NCBI GenBank assembly: GCA_031216915.1
Contig: CM062294.1
Coordinates: forward strand, 390,591,217-390,655,216
Reading direction: 5' to 3'
DNA from: Pictodentalium vernedei
Lineage: Eukaryota; Mollusca; Scaphopoda; Dentaliida; Dentaliidae
Length of the DNA stretch: 64,000 nucleotides
Shown piece after piece: positions 31,704-44,522 of this stretch. The translations under genes and the position numbers were made by a program. The notes under the pieces were generated by a model. That model searched no databases, was not told where the DNA came from, and was given only the letters and a program-made list of their open reading frames with translations. Numbering within the stretch: the stretch's first letter is position 1; each line of letters begins with the position of its first letter.

Positions 31704-32313
31704 GATAACATTGAAAGCGAACAGTATGCGTTTGTTGGGACAGACCTGGGGTGGAAGCTCGTTCGTAGTCGTTATCAAAAATATTATTATGCCCTACATC
31801 ACTATGCCTAGTAAATGTAACCGCTACCATCCCTTTATCCTCACACCTTCAAAAAATCTCGAGGAGATGGAGGAATAACCGTAGCGCTGTCAGACCGTTT
31901 GTAAACCATATAGTTTGTTTCCGCTCTTTAGTTACAGCAAGCTTTCAGGCCACAAGGCTAATTCTGTAAGGAATCCGACGCTGCTATTGGCTATTTGTTT
32001 ACCAATGTTCGCGGAGTTTGCGCGTAGACTACCGTTGATGAAATGCCACTTTACTCAAAAAGATATATAGATATTCTATCGTACCCTTGCTATAGATATT
32101 TCAATCAATAAGTATTGAATTCACCTTGAAAACATCAAGATATGAACACAATAGGCCGAACTATACGCGGCGTAATTATAAAACTATAGTTGTGGTGAAT
32201 CTGCGTTCCTAATAGTAATGTCATAAACATTCGGTCAAATCAGGTGCGGATTGAGCACATTTCTAGCGTTAAAGAAAAGAAAATGAATGTTTATGATATT
32301 TTTTAGATTAAAT

Positions 32314-32388
32314 CGTCTGGAATATTTCAGTTGGTTGGAAAAACGAAACATTGGTTCGCTTTTCCGTCCAGCTAAAATATTCCAGACG
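32314..32388. repeat. Hairpin with CGTCTGGAATATTT arms
   Basis: CGTCTGGAATATTT at 32,314 and AAATATTCCAGACG ending at 32,388 are exact complements, with a further CAGTTGG / CCAGCT and AAAACGAAAC / GCTTTTCCGT partial pairing inside. Confidence 0.75.
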
Positions 32389-32584
32389 AGAGACTCTAAA
32401 CATACAGGCGATACCCTATTTAAGGGCTAGACTGGTTCTAGGCCATAGCAGCGTCGAATTCCTCACAGAAGTGGACTGCTGGCCTGAGAGATTGTATTTA
32501 CAGTTCTGCTTGACCATTCGAAAACGAACGTCATATGTTGCTTAGATCTGATGTGGGGGTTGTTGTGCTAACGGTCAAGATTAA

Positions 32585-32950
32585 TGTGACCTTGAACTTG
32601 AAATTGGGTTCCGTTCCATAACTAAAGATTTTTTTTCACGGATATTGATATGTATATGATGCAGGGTATGTTGAATGGAAGAACTACCTTTTGTTGACCT
32701 TGTGCTAATGATCAGCATCACAGTGACCTTAAACTCCAAATTGGTTCCTGTTCCAAAACAAAAGATCTATTTGGGCTTCTGTTCTGATACCCTTTAGGGG
32801 CACTTGATATACAGGTTAAATTTGGTAGGAGGAGCAAGAATACTACTAATTTTAGAGTCATTATTCCAAAGGTCATGGTCATAGTAACCTTAAAGTTGAA
32901 TTTGGTTTTCATCCAAGAACTGTAGATGTCTTTGACTGGTTTCAACCACA
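32585..32950. repeat. Degenerate tandem array, unit ~130-150 bp
   Basis: Three units share GTGACCTTGAACTTGAAATTGG, TTCC(G/T)TTCCA and GATATACAGG-like parts. No coding content. Confidence 0.6.
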
Positions 32951-33359
32951 CCTGGTATGTTAGTTAGATATGACGACAGGTGTCATATGCGTGTCTGGCC
33001 ACCTCCGTGTCTCACTGCATCATATGCATAACATATCAAATACTAGTTTTCCACTACCAAAACTAAAATCTTCTTGTAACTGTCAAAAATCCAGTTTAAA
33101 TTTTGAATAGGTGTAGTTACTGTATTAAGGTGCTATTTCGGAGGAACCAGCCGCCTCTGACTGCCACCTATAGGATCTAGGATGTATTGGAGGGAAGGAC
33201 ATTGCGCACAGTACTGCAGCGATCAGAAAATGAACATGCACAATGGAACAGTTATAGAGGGCAAGACCGTCGCCACACCAAATAAATGTGGGTTTTTATT
33301 TACCAGATGATCATTCACCCTGAACGTAGTTGTTTGTTGACAATTACAGTTAGGAAGAT

Positions 33360-33720
33360 TTATTTATTGGTGTTTAAGGTCACATATTTCTGCACAATGG
33401 CTAATCATGATCACGGCAGTTTTACGGGTGGAGGAAGCCGGAGTACCTGGAGAGAACCACCGAGCAACGGCGAGCAACTGTCAGCTCCCCAACATACTAA
33501 CTCCACACAAGCAGGGTTAGCATTGGTTGAAGACATGTGCACCATAGACGTGCAGTACGCCTTAGTACACAACGCCACCGTGTCCCCACGTAGGCAAAGG
33601 GGTGCAGTGTCTTGCCTAAGGACACAACGTGGTTGCCTCAGGTGGGATTCGAACCGAGGACCTCTCGGCTTGCAGCCTGCACCTCTACCTACTGAGCCAC
33701 CCCACCCCACCCCACCCCCA
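33360..33720 (-). mobile_element. Full-length SINE with TSD
   Basis: The minus strand reads GGGGTGGCTCAGTAGGTAGAGG (A box), GGTTCGAATCC with one mismatch (B box), the family body and tail TTAAACACCAATAAATAAA. TACAGTTAGGAAGAT (33,345-33,359) and TACAGCTAAGAAGAT (33,721-33,735) are a 15-bp target duplication with two differences. The open frames on both strands here come from the SINE. Confidence 0.93.
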
Positions 33721-34409
33721 TACAGCTAAGAAGATCACCTCACACGTATTTTGAAAAACCAAGAACCAAGAAATGAGGGGCTTCAGAACCCTGGAAGATC
33801 CGTAAACAATTAGCAGCTCCTGTAGCATCTTTAATTTCTGTCGGAAATCTTTTAGAAGTCTCGAGTCCATTCCCCGAACACCACAGCACTGTTTTGTGTC
33901 GAAGCATTTCATTCACATCACTCAGAAGCGTAACAACTAATCAGATGCATTCTAACATGACGTTTTTATAGGTAATTCGGATTCCACGCATGGTGGATCT
34001 CGCGCATTTATTTAGCGCGCGTTATACTTGGGACAATTTTTGACACAGTTTACGGTGTATCATATCTATGAGGAAAATTGAATCGAGTTGATGAAAAATG
34101 GATCTCTGCAAAATCTGAACCGAATATTTGTAATTCTTCTTTATTTGGTTTTGCTTTATTTTCATTTCCGTGCATTGTTTTTAAACTATCCAAACAGCGC
34201 AATCTGTAATACATATATATACTTTCATACCATCTGCTAAAGTGTTTTAGCAACAGTGAAACGAAAACAATCTCACCAGAAAGTCCAACCCACTTTTTTC
34301 TGCAGGTGACATGAATGTCCGGTCGTACTAAAATAATACCACAGGTAGAAAATTAGACCGCAAGTGGCCGCAGGCAAAGCAAAGTACAGGGGCTAGAGTC
34401 CCCGAAGAA

Positions 34410-34880
34410 CACTGGTTATATATATATATACCAAATATATATACGGAGTTTGGTACGGATATTTTTAATTTTAACCCTAAAAATTGTACTTTTAATGAAT
34501 AGCGCGATATCCGACTTGCGACCTCTCTTTCGCAACTAAAGACAGAGAGACCGCAAGTAAACATCTGGTTCCGAAAAAAACACCAAATGAACAAATCTGG
34601 TGATGTGGGGTATATTCAATGTATATCCGAACTTTGATATTGATATTTTAATTTTAACCCCTAAAATTACACTTTTAATGTATAGCGCGACTTCCGATTT
34701 ACGGTTTCAATTTTCGCAAGCAGGGATTATGAAACTCGATCGCAAGTAAATTATTAGTCTTGAAAATATCAAATAAACGCGAAAGTATACACTATATTAT
34801 ATATAAAATTTATACCAAGCATGTTGGTAATATCTTGATTTTAACCTCTTATTATTTTAGGTTTAAAGTCTGATAGAAAA
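34410..34880. repeat. Tandem array, unit ~190-210 bp, next to the DIRS element
   Basis: Units share TATATACCAA, TTTTAATTTTAACCC(C)TA, ACTTTTAATG(T/A)ATAGCGCGA and CGCAAGTAAA. The third unit (TACCAAGCATGTTGGTAATA ... TTTTAACCTC) is cut short at the DIRS end. Confidence 0.65.
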
Positions 34881-34885
34881 TCACA

Positions 34886-35082
34886 TATTTTTATACTGTA
34901 CCAATGACCCAGACTTAGCTGGTGCTAACTCCTTAAATTCTAGGGTCAAACACAAATTTTGCCCCCAATCCCCAAAATTTGCATCAAAATCCGAAATTTC
35001 AATGTCCTATGTGGTCCTCCATACTTTCTATCCACTGCGCATGCGCAGTGTCAAGGAGGTCTCGAAATTGGCGCAAATGTCA
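34886..35082 (+). repeat. DIRS left inverted terminal repeat
   Basis: TTTTTATACTGTACCAATGA ... ACTGCGCATGCGCAGTG ... TTGGCGCAAATGTCA matches the complement of 41,674-41,872 almost throughout. It includes the palindrome CTGCGCATGCGCAG at 35,036. Confidence 0.92.
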
Positions 35083-35976
35083 CTCTTTGTTTGGTCCTAA
35101 AATCAGTAACATCTTACTGATATTTGTGCTTGTAAATCTCAGTTTAAATGATGCCAGACACATATTTATGAAAGAAATTGTGGATCTAAGGAGGAAATAA
35201 AAGGATGAGAGGAAGAAACAGTGGCAGGATGTGTTCAGGGCTGTAACTTAGAATTTTTTTACGAAATTATTTCATGTTCCCTAATTTCGGGGCATGAGCC
35301 TGATGTTGTCATTCTGGCTATGAATTTACCATTGTTTGTTCAGTGTTTCCTCTCTCCCTTTCCTTTATTCCCACCTTGCTATTCTCCCATGCTTTTGGCA
35401 TAATTTTTGTAATTTGTTTTTTTTACTAAAATTTCTTGGGAGTTTTGGCATGGTAACAGAATATTTATTCTGTTTTTCCCCATGCTTACGTCCTCACCCT
35501 TGGGTGTTTAGGCGTTTTGGTCTGCATCTACCATCCGATGTACTGCAGTTTCTTCTCTGGAAGTCTCTGTTTTACATCGGATAGTGTTTAAATTGGTAAC
35601 TGATTTTGGGCCATGTTTACAGTGCCTGGAGTCATGTTTCCGGTTTTTGTACACTTTTGTTTACTTTGACAACGGTTATTTCTGATAGTGATTACTTGTC
35701 TTCTGTTTAGTTCTGCTCATAGCCAGATACATTAATATTGTCCGTAAGTGTTACATTAATTTTTAAATATGTTTTAAAATTTTTGTCCACACTTAGACTT
35801 TTTGGGGATCCATTTGGTCTCATTGTTCCCATTGGGAACTTGGGCTCTCATGAAATTTTTTCGAAAATTTTTTTTCTTTTGAATTATTTTTTCGAAATGT
35901 TATAATGGATTATATTATATTATGTATCTTTGTTTTCAAGGGTTAGTGCGAGTACTATGACTGTTTATATTTTTTC

Positions 35977-37670
35977 ATGATGAAAGAATATTGTTCAAAT
36001 TGTAATGCGAGGAAGTCTTCCTCTGATTCTTATGTTCATTGCGTTTCTTGTAGTCAATGTACTTGCACTAATTCTTGCTCAGTGTGTGTCAGTTGGGATG
36101 ACAAACGTTGGAGACGTGTGTCACGGTATATTGTTGGCGGTGAGAGGTCCATACCGGTCGTCTCTCTGTAGGGTCACTCTAGTTTTTCAGTCTCTTTTTC
36201 AGAGGAACAAGAACATGGTGATGTTTCCGTGATGTCTTCAAGAAGTGTGCATCCGTCGTCGCAGTATAACAAGAGCTACCGGCTAAAGTGCTCATGTAAA
36301 TACAACAATTGCCTAAGAGGTCCCTAGAAGGATCGACGGCGTTGTTGTCATCGAATGGCTCGGCAGCCGGGTTTTGTCCGTTGCGGTCCAGGGAAGCAGT
36401 TTGGGTGATGCGAGCACTATAAACATTGAACGTGCACACCCAGCGACGACGGATCCCAGGATAGCACGGAGGAAGCCTGTCAGCCCGGTAGCTAGCTCGT
36501 CCAGGTCTATCCGGACCGCGAGCGAGAGAGGCCCCCTCTCTCTTAAAACAACATCTGGGCCGCGATGTTGTATGTAACGTTCGTTAGTCGGAGCATACGT
36601 CTACTCCTCCTGCTCGGGACGCTCCGTCGCATAGACAGTCCGACACGGCTTGTCTATTGGCTTCCTCATCCTCACGTCAGCACACACGACCACACCTTGG
36701 CTATGTGACCGCAGATATCTAGCCTGCTTTGCCGACCAGGGAATCCACGTTGACCAGGTCACGCCATCCGCTAGCCAATGACGCGAGGCCTTTCCAGTTG
36801 GGACGTTCGCATATTAGAAATATGCAGGAATTGACGTCCCTGGAGCTTCCAGTGGCTAAATTACGTAAGACCGGGCTCCACGGGCCTCCGTGACGGACTT
36901 GCTATCGCAGATAGCTCAATTCATCGCAGCATCCCAGCAGCTATCAGAAACTTTTTCAGTAAAGAACTATCTGAGCAAGCTGGGTCGGTTCGCTCCCCTG
37001 CAGAGTCAGTAAGGGACGAACGAAATTATTATGTGGTCCAGGCGGATGGTAAAAGGGAATCAGCACAGCTGAAATTTTCCCTTTCTGAACAACTTAAGGT
37101 GGTCGTAGATTTCATCCGGCATCACCTTTTAGAAGTTGTTTCTCTGGACAAAAATGCTGCGTTACCTGATAAGAAACTGAAAGCGTCACTGGACACAGAC
37201 TTTTTCGGCCGGATTAGGGACACTGTCCCTGAGTGTCCGACCCAGTCCAGAAATGTCACGGATATTTGAACTTTTGAATGACGCTATATTCAAGCCAGCC
37301 TCTAAGACTGGCAAATCCGGTTTCTTATCGCCTTGCGCTATACAGCTGCCTTTCATCAATGCTAGACATAACTTTGAAACGGCAGGACAAGGCGTACCGA
37401 GAGATCCTCTGCGTTTGGACGACTAGGCTGAAGACCTGGAATTGTCATTGCCGGTGTCCATGTCTATTTACTCCAGTATACTGGAGACGACAGTATCGTC
37501 TAATAGAATTTAGACGCATTATCTCACGCAGGTCACCTTACCAGAGCTTATCACTACGTCTCGAAGCGAAAGAATTCCAGGATGTTCAAACTTCCTTAAG
37601 AGTTCTTTCGAGGGCTATAGCATATTCTACGTATAACTCCGCCCTTTCAGTGGCAATATGGAGTTAGTCA
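35977..37670 (+). pseudogene. DIRS gag-like ORF1, frameshifted
   Basis: A Cys-rich N-terminus (CSNCNARKSS, HCVSCSQCTCTNSCSVC, then VSWDDKRW) resembles the C-x2-C ... C-x2-C-W motif that opens many DIRS ORF1 proteins. Frames change at about 36,150. Later pieces (37,033-37,269, LSEQLKVVVDFIRHHL; 37,278-37,667) are in different frames. The product would package the retrotransposon RNA; this copy is not translatable as one protein. Confidence 0.55.
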
Positions 37671-38129
37671 GACGTGATGCTGCCCTGGCTACATCCACAA
37701 GAGTGGATAGTAAGGTGAAAAAACTCTCTTCCAGTCGCTCCGGTCTCTGGAGAGCTTCTCTTCGACGTTAAGCTTTCTACAATCTATAATCAGATTACTA
37801 AGAAAGTTCCAGACTCTCTGCTTTTATTCCGCTTTGAAAAAAGTCAGACTCAGCAGGGAGGAGTAAGGCAGGTTCTTCGGGGGCGAATACGTTCAAAGGA
37901 AGTTCCTATAGAGGATCAAAGAAAGCCTCTACGTCTTACTCCGGAGACCGTCAGAGTAGCGACTCACATAGGGGTCGTAATGCTGGCCGAGATATCAGGT
38001 CAGACGCCCCTAGGTCGACTGGGGCGAGGTGTGGGTCGTGGAGGAGTGGTTTCTCCTTCCGTAATCCTCGCAGGGCCAGGAGGTGTTGGTCTAAACCTCT
38101 ATTGCGTTCCAGTGGGCGGAAGGCTGTCG

Positions 38130-40065
38130 AGATTCTTAACTAATTGGTTGTCAATTACGGACGACCCATGGGTGCTAGGGGTTATTTCCGAAGGTCTAGC
38201 TGTCCTTCAAGGAAAAACCTTCGTTAACTCGAAGTCCACGCTGGTCTCAGCTTCCGTTAAACGTTCAGAAAAGAGATTCGTTTCTATCAGAAGTTCAATC
38301 TCTTCTGGACAAGAACGCTATAGGCGTCGTAGAAAACCAGGAATCGCCGGTTTTCTGCAATCACCTGTTCCTGGTTCCAAGATCAGACGACTCGTTTCGT
38401 CCAGTTACAGATCTGAGCTGGATAAACAAGCTGATCGGGGCTCCAAATTTTTATATGGAGACCATCCGATCGGTCAGAGCGAGCATCCGAGTGAACGATT
38501 ATCCTGTGAGCATAGATCTGAAGGATACGTACTTTTACGTCAGGATACATCCGGCGTTTAGAAAGTACCTTCGCTTCGCTGTTCCAGGAGTTGTTTTCAG
38601 TTCCGAGCAATGATGCTCTGGTCTGAACCTAGCGCCCTGGGCCTTCACTCGAATAATGATCTCGGTAATGACTCATTTCCAAGCTCATTCGTCTGTGCTA
38701 ATGTCGGCCTACTTGGACGACATTCTTCAGGGTTACGGCAGCAAGTTAACGCTTCAGAACGATGTTCAGAGTCTGCTTCAATTGCTCCTACGTCTCGGTT
38801 TCGTAGTAACGAAAAGAAGTCGTATCTAGTGCCGTCCTAATCATTCACCCACGTGGGAATGAGCTTAGAGACGCACAACAATCTCGTTCGTCTGCCGTTA
38901 ACCAGAGCGATATTAGTCAGCTGTTACGCTCGCTTTTGTCTCAGATGTAGTAACAGCGAGAGAATTCATGAGACTGACAGGTTTGTGCGGACCCGCTGCG
39001 GATCTTATTCCGATGGAGCGGCTACGCACTCGTCCACTCCACATATATTTTATCTCAGAATTGGAGTGTGAAGACTCATTCGTTCGAATCAAACATCATC
39101 TTGTCGAATCAAGTGAAACAAGAGATTCAGACTTGGGCAGATATTCAGTGGTTAACTCAAGGAGTACCACTGCAACTGCCGGATCCGAGTTTAACGATAA
39201 TGACGGATGCGAGTCAAACAGGTTGGGGCGCAACTCTGAGCCCAACAGATTCAGGGTGCCAGGGTCTTTGGGATCCGCAGTTCCTAACAAGTACATAAAC
39301 ATCAAGAGATGATGTCAATATGGCTTGCTCTACGTCAATGAATGAACATTCTTCAGAATTCGCATGTTCAAATTCTGTCCGACAATTCGACAGTAGTAGC
39401 GTATATTCGGAACCAGGGATGCACTCATTCCATTCCGTTATTCAGTTTGACGGAAAGGGTCCTTCTGTTTGTCCTAGAGCATCAAGTTCTTCTATCGGTC
39501 CGCCATATTCCAGGTCGTCTGAACGTTCTAGCGGACTCCCTTTCTCGGAAAGGTCGTATGTTGTCGTCAAAATGGACTCTCAACAACGAGTATTCAATCA
39601 GATTTGCTACCAATGGGATCGTCCAATGATAGACTTATTTGCGATGCATCTCAACAATCAGTTGCAGACTTATGTGTCACCATGCCCAGATCCTCGAGCG
39701 TTTGCTGCAGACGCTCTCTCGATCTCTTGGGACAGAATGATAGGATACGCGTATCCTCCAGCTCCGTTTATTCAGCAGATATTGCTAAAAATCAAGCAAT
39801 CTCACTGCAAGATTCTGTTGGTAGCATCTCTGTCAACCCAGAGACCATGGATAAATCTACTCAGGTGTCTGTTCTGGGACATTCCGCGGAAGCTTCCTCC
39901 ATGGGAGAACCTTCTTTCGCAGGGGAAATCGCGCACACTGCGTCACAACCCGCAAGGTCTCAACCTTCACGTATTTCCGTTGTGCGGTCCTTCTTGCACG
40001 GCAAGCATTTACAGGGCGGGCAGTTGACGCAATTTCTAACTGTAGGAGGACCTCCTCTTCGCTAA
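38130..40065 (+). pseudogene. DIRS reverse transcriptase and RNase H, several frameshifts
   Basis: Order: LTNWLSITDDPWVLGVISEG (near 38,140), the pre-catalytic RT motif SIDLKDTYFYVRIHP (near 38,510-38,560), the catalytic YLDD (38,710-38,721), then RNase H with LTIMTDASQTGWGATL (near 39,190), LSDNSTVVAYIRNQG (39,372) and NVLADSLSR (39,525). It is followed by the DIRS-typical stretch MIDLFAMHLNNQ. The set matches DIRS-type RT closely. Frame changes fall near 38,350, 38,590, 38,840, 39,060 and 39,300, so the copy is dead. Confidence 0.88.
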
Positions 40066-40074
40066 ATTATGCTG

Positions 40075-40909
40075 CTAAGTGGAAGGTTTTCTCACGGTGA
40101 TGTAGGGATCATTCTGTTGATACCTATGCACATCATGATAGTTTACAGATTGGGTCTAATGTCTCCTTATCTAAGTTACTGAAAAACTTTTCGATAAATA
40201 GACCTAGAACCCTTAGATTAATTCCTAAGTGGAATTTAGCTTGGGTTCTTCTTAAGCTAAAAGAAGCGCCATTTGAGCCTCTTGATACAGTGGACTTCAA
40301 ATTCTTATCTTATAAGACAGCTTTCTCTTAGCCTTCTCTTCTGCTAGAAGAGTTAGTGAGCTTCAGGCACTATCTGTTGATGATTCTCACTATCGTAGTG
40401 TAGGTAATACTATTACCTTGACTACTAATGTTGGATTTGGCTAGAATCAGGCTCCTAATAAGTATCCGGAACCTATTGTTATTAAGGCTCTTCCGTCTTC
40501 AGACGGGCAGAGGCCTCTACTCTGTCCTGTTAGAGCTATACGTATTTACAAACGTAGATCTGAGTTTATCAGAAAGGGACGCAAACGTTTCTTTCTGTCT
40601 CTGCTGCCCAAGAGAAGGGACATTACGGTCCATTCTATTGCAAGGTGGATTCAATTAACTATCCGTACTGCTTATGAAAGATTATCTTCAACTCAGCAGT
40701 CTGTGCTTAAGATTTCGGCGCATGAAGTAAGAGCGCTGTCTACATCTTGGGCTTATGCTAATAGTGTTGCTATTACGGATTTGATGAAGGCTGCATATTG
40801 GTCTCAGCCTTCTACATTCACGAATTTTTATCTTAGAAATATTGAGTCCATTTCTGGCAACCTACGTTGTTTAGGTCCGTTATCTGTTGCTCAGAATGTC
40901 GTCCACTAA
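40075..40909 (+). pseudogene. DIRS tyrosine recombinase
   Basis: This enzyme replaces integrase in DIRS elements. The catalytic residues are visible: Arg I in SSARRVSEL (40,336-40,359), the His-x-x-Arg in SAHEVRALSTSWAY (40,721-40,732), and the nucleophile Tyr in TFTNFYLRNI (40,829-40,831). The C-terminal part (40,703-40,909) is one open frame. The N-terminal part is broken by a stop near 40,100 and frame changes near 40,330 and 40,430. Confidence 0.88.
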
Positions 40910-41504
40910 CCAGTTGCAACTATAGTTATGCAGGCTTTCTGTTCTGGCAGCGACTCTGTCCTGCTACCTTCTTCGTTCTGGGGTATTTGACCCAGAGCAA
41001 GGGGAAGGGGGAGGGGTGGTGTTCCCTTGGGTCACCTCTTTTATAGTGAAAAGCAAGGGAATACCTCCTCTGGAGTCAGTAATTCCGAGTTGGTACCGGG
41101 ATGGTTTTAAGTGTAAAGCTAATGTTTTACTCATTCATGTAATATTTTTAAAGTGTAGCTCGGTGTGAAGCATTTGTATATGTCACGTGTCATACGAGCG
41201 TTAATATACAGTCCTCGGACACTTTTAATGAGTATAAAGAGTCTCATTCTCTGGACTTCCTTTATTTATTGGCTTTCCTTTTAACAAATTAGTATAACGG
41301 ATTATACTGGATGTTAATAGAGATCATTGATGTTATTGTGCTCAATTACAGAATGGTATTGTGTCTTTCTTTTTTGATACAAACAAGAAAGATACATGTA
41401 AAACATGTTCTCCTCTTCTCCTTGAGGGGATAATTCTTTTTACATGTAATTGAGCCTATTGGATTTTCATTTATGTCCTAGGCCCTCCAGCTTTTTTTCT
41501 ATTC

Positions 41505-41595
41505 AGCTAAGTCTGGGTCATTGGTACAGTATAAAAATGTTAAAAAAAATTTATGGTAATTTATATATTTTTTATACTTACCAATGATCCAGGCG
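41505..41595. repeat. DIRS internal complementary region
   Basis: AGCTAAGTCTGGGTCATTGGTA at 41,507 and TACTTACCAATGATCCAGGC at 41,576 repeat the terminal sequences in both orientations, just before the right terminal repeat. DIRS elements carry such an internal complementary region, used to complete the ends during replication. Confidence 0.75.
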
Positions 41596-41673
41596 GGGGT
41601 GGCCCTCCCAAGAGTTGGGAACTCATACCTCCCCGCTGATTACATAACGCTTACCAGGCACTGGTTGTAAGAA

Positions 41674-41872
41674 TGACATTTGCGCCAATTTCGAGACCTC
41701 CTTGACACTGCGCATGCGCAGTGGATAGAAAGTATGGAGGACCACATAGGACATTGAAATTTCGGATTTTGTTGCAAATTTTGGGGATTGAGGGGCAAAA
41801 TTTGTGTTTGGCCCTAGAATTTAAGGAGTTAGCACCAGCTAAGTCTGGGTCATTGGTAAGTATAAAAAATAT
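41674..41872 (-). repeat. DIRS right inverted terminal repeat
   Basis: Inverted copy of 34,886-35,082, beginning TGACATTTGCGCCAATTT and ending GGTCATTGGTAAGTATAAAA. A few mismatches and one small indel distinguish the two. Confidence 0.92.
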
Positions 41873-41996
41873 ATAAATTACTATAAATTTTTTAACTTTC
41901 GGTCTCATTTCTACCAGACATAAAGACACAGATTAAGCAGAAACCCTTCTCTGAAATTAGCCAATTAAGAGATTTACTTAAAATATATAGGTTATA

Positions 41997-42250
41997 ATTT
42001 ATCAACACTCCTCATCTTTTACGTGGGCTTAAGGTCGGTAACTATAATACTTGGCAGATTTTGGGGTTTTTTCTACAGTGAATTTTGCTACTGTTTTTTT
42101 TTTTTTGTTGTTGTCTTTTTTAAATTATCAGCTCTGCTCATTCTTTACCCGGGCTTGGGACCGGCAATTACAAAACTTGGCAGGTCTATAATTTTTTTCT
42201 GCAGTGAATTTCGTACTGTTTATTTATTTATTTATATATTTATTTTCCTT
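41997..42250. repeat. Tandem units (~115 bp) split by Helentron-like element 2
   Basis: AATTTATCAACACTCCTCATCT at 41,997 is followed by a second unit at 42,129 (CTCATTCTTTACCCGGGC). The next unit, ATTTATCAACTCCCCACATC, resumes at 43,650 right after the element. Units share CTTGGCAG and GTGAATTT(T/C)GCTACTG. Confidence 0.75.
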
Positions 42251-42253
42251 TTT

Positions 42254-43646
42254 AGCTCACATGGCCTAAAAGTTTCAAGATGTTTTGAAACTTTGCATGG
42301 TTGATGACTGGGACCCCCTCTACGGCAGATTTAATGTTGATCGGGTTGCAAACATGACTTCAATTGCGGCTTATAGTTACTATGGAAACCCTATGGGAAA
42401 TCACATTTTCATCTTCGTCTCTGGAACTACTGAGCCAAAGTGAACCGAACATGGCAGAAATGGTCAATGGGAGGTTCTCTACAAACGATACTCATTTTGT
42501 TCTCGTGGGTTGAAAAACATGGCTGCCAGAGGCATTCTTTGATTCTGGTTGGTGGATTTTTCAAAAATCTTCTCCTCTGAAACTGCCAGGCCAAATGTTT
42601 TGATACTTCACATAAATGATGACGGGGACCCCCTCTACCAACGATCCTCATTTAATGGTGATCGGGTCGTAAACATGGCCGCAATTGCAGCTTATAGTTA
42701 CTATAGAAATCCAATGGGAATTCACATTTTCATCTTCTTCTCTGGAACTACTGAGCTGACGTGAACCAAACCTAGCAGGGATAGTCTATAGAAGGTCTTC
42801 TACTCATTTTTGTTAATGTGAATCGAAAAACATAGCTGACAGAAGCATTGTTTGATTCTGATTGGTGGATTTCGAAAAATCTTCTCCTCTGAAACCACAG
42901 GGCCAAATGTTTTGAAACTTTGCATGGTTGATGACTGAGACACCCTCTACCAACGATCCTCATTTAATGTTGATCAAGATGCAAACATGGCTGCAATTGT
43001 GGCTTATAATTACTATAGAACCCTATGGGAAATCACATTTTCATCTTCTTCTCTGAAACTACTGAGCTGATGTGAACCAAACCTGGCAGGGATAGTCTAT
43101 GAGATGTCCTCTACAAACGCTCCTCATTGTGTTACCGGGCATCAAAAACATGGCTGCCAGAAGCATTTATTGATTCTGATTGGTGGATTTTGAAAAATCT
43201 TCTCCTCTAAAACCACAGGGCCAACTGTTTTGAAACTTTGCATGGTTGCTGACTGGGACACCCTCTACCAACAATCCCCATTTAATGTTGATCGTGTTGC
43301 AATCATGGCCACAATTGCTGCTTATAGTTACTACAGAAACCCCATTGGAAATCACATTTTGATCTTCTTCTCTGGAACTACTGAGCCGACGTGAACCAAA
43401 CTTCGCAGGAATGGTCTATATGAGGCCCTCTACAAACGATCCTCTGAAACTACAAAGTCAAATGTTTTGAAACTTCACATGATTGAGGACTGGTACACCT
43501 TCTACCAATGATCCTCACGTAATGTTGATGCAATGGTGTAAACATGGCCACAGTTGCAGCTCAAAGTTACCATGGAAAGCCTGTGGAAATCACATTTTTA
43601 TATGTAGTTCCAGGTGAGCGATTACAGGCTCTTTAGAGCCTCTAGT
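42254..43646 (+). mobile_element. Helentron-like non-autonomous element 2
   Basis: The 5' end is TTTTAGCTCACATGGCCTAAAA. The 3' end is GGTGAGCGATTACA followed by hairpin GGCTC-TTTA-GAGCC and TCTAGTTT. The core is about four ~310-bp units (TCATCTTCTTCTCTGGAAC, GGCTGCCAGAGGCATT, AATCTTCTCCTCTGAAAC, GGCTTATAGTTACTATAG). It lies cleanly between units of a tandem array. No ORF of note. Confidence 0.65.
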
Positions 43647-43729
43647 TTAATTTATCAACTCCCCACATCTTTTACCCAGACTTGGGTCTGGCAAGTATAA
43701 AACCTGGCAGATTTAGAGGGTTGTTGTGG

Positions 43730-44481
43730 AGGGAGGGGTGGGGGAGGGGCAATAGTGCATTTCCCTACTGTTTTTCTTTTCTCGGCCTCTTCAAGGTGAG
43801 CTTTTACCGTGTATTTGGCTACTGTTTTGTCTCAGCCTCTTTGGGCTTTTACAGCGCATTTCTTTTTTCTCATTACGTTACTCGGATTGTCTGGTTTTAT
43901 TGCTCCAACTCATGTGGAACTGAATTCCAAGGTTGATTCAATTGACTGGGAAAACAGTGAAAAATGGAACCGTATATATACCGGATCCACTAATGTGCGG
44001 AATTCGTTACTTATCTGGGATTCACGGTATGCAATGTTAGCAATATTCGTATTGCGTTATGCCACCTCCAAATTCAGAAGTACTTTTTAAAACCATTTTT
44101 GTTTTGATACATCCACCCTCGGTTATAGTAGATGGGATGTCTGCGTGAATATTTTCCCCCAAGTCGCGAAATGTCTGTAGCCTACATTTAAGAATTCTGC
44201 TTTGTTAATATTGTGTGGAGGGGGTGGGGTACTTTTTCTCAAGTTCTTTCGAATAGAGATATTAACTCCCAAGGTGTAGCCACCACCGCCCTTGTCCAAT
44301 AAGCTTGAAATTCTTTAAAATGAATTTTCGAGAACCCCCCCCCCCCCCCACCACCACCACCACCACCAAACACACACACTGACAATACTTGGAGATGGGC
44401 CGGGGCAGTTCCTATCAAAATCAAATGCGTTTTGTCCTAAGTCGAATTTCGTACCGGGACGATAGGAGCAAAAAGCTGATC

Positions 44482-44522
<41 letters not shown>

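Larger units (their letters stand above)
34886..41872 (+). mobile_element. DIRS-like tyrosine-recombinase retrotransposon (decayed)
   Basis: The element has inverted terminal repeats of ~200 bp, a gag-like region, an RT/RNase H region, a tyrosine recombinase in place of an integrase, and an extra repeat of its end sequence before the right terminus. No target duplication is expected because DIRS elements integrate by recombination of a circle. Length ~7.0 kb is typical. Each ORF carries stops or frameshifts. Confidence 0.9.

Noticed and set aside
33286-33729. 147-codon plus-strand frame and its 99-codon antisense
   Set aside because: Both lie within a full-length SINE with a target duplication.
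39320-40027. 235-codon frame as a separate gene
   Set aside because: Its C-terminal half is the DIRS RNase H-adjacent region, and the N-terminal half is an alternate frame of RNase H; it is part of the DIRS element.
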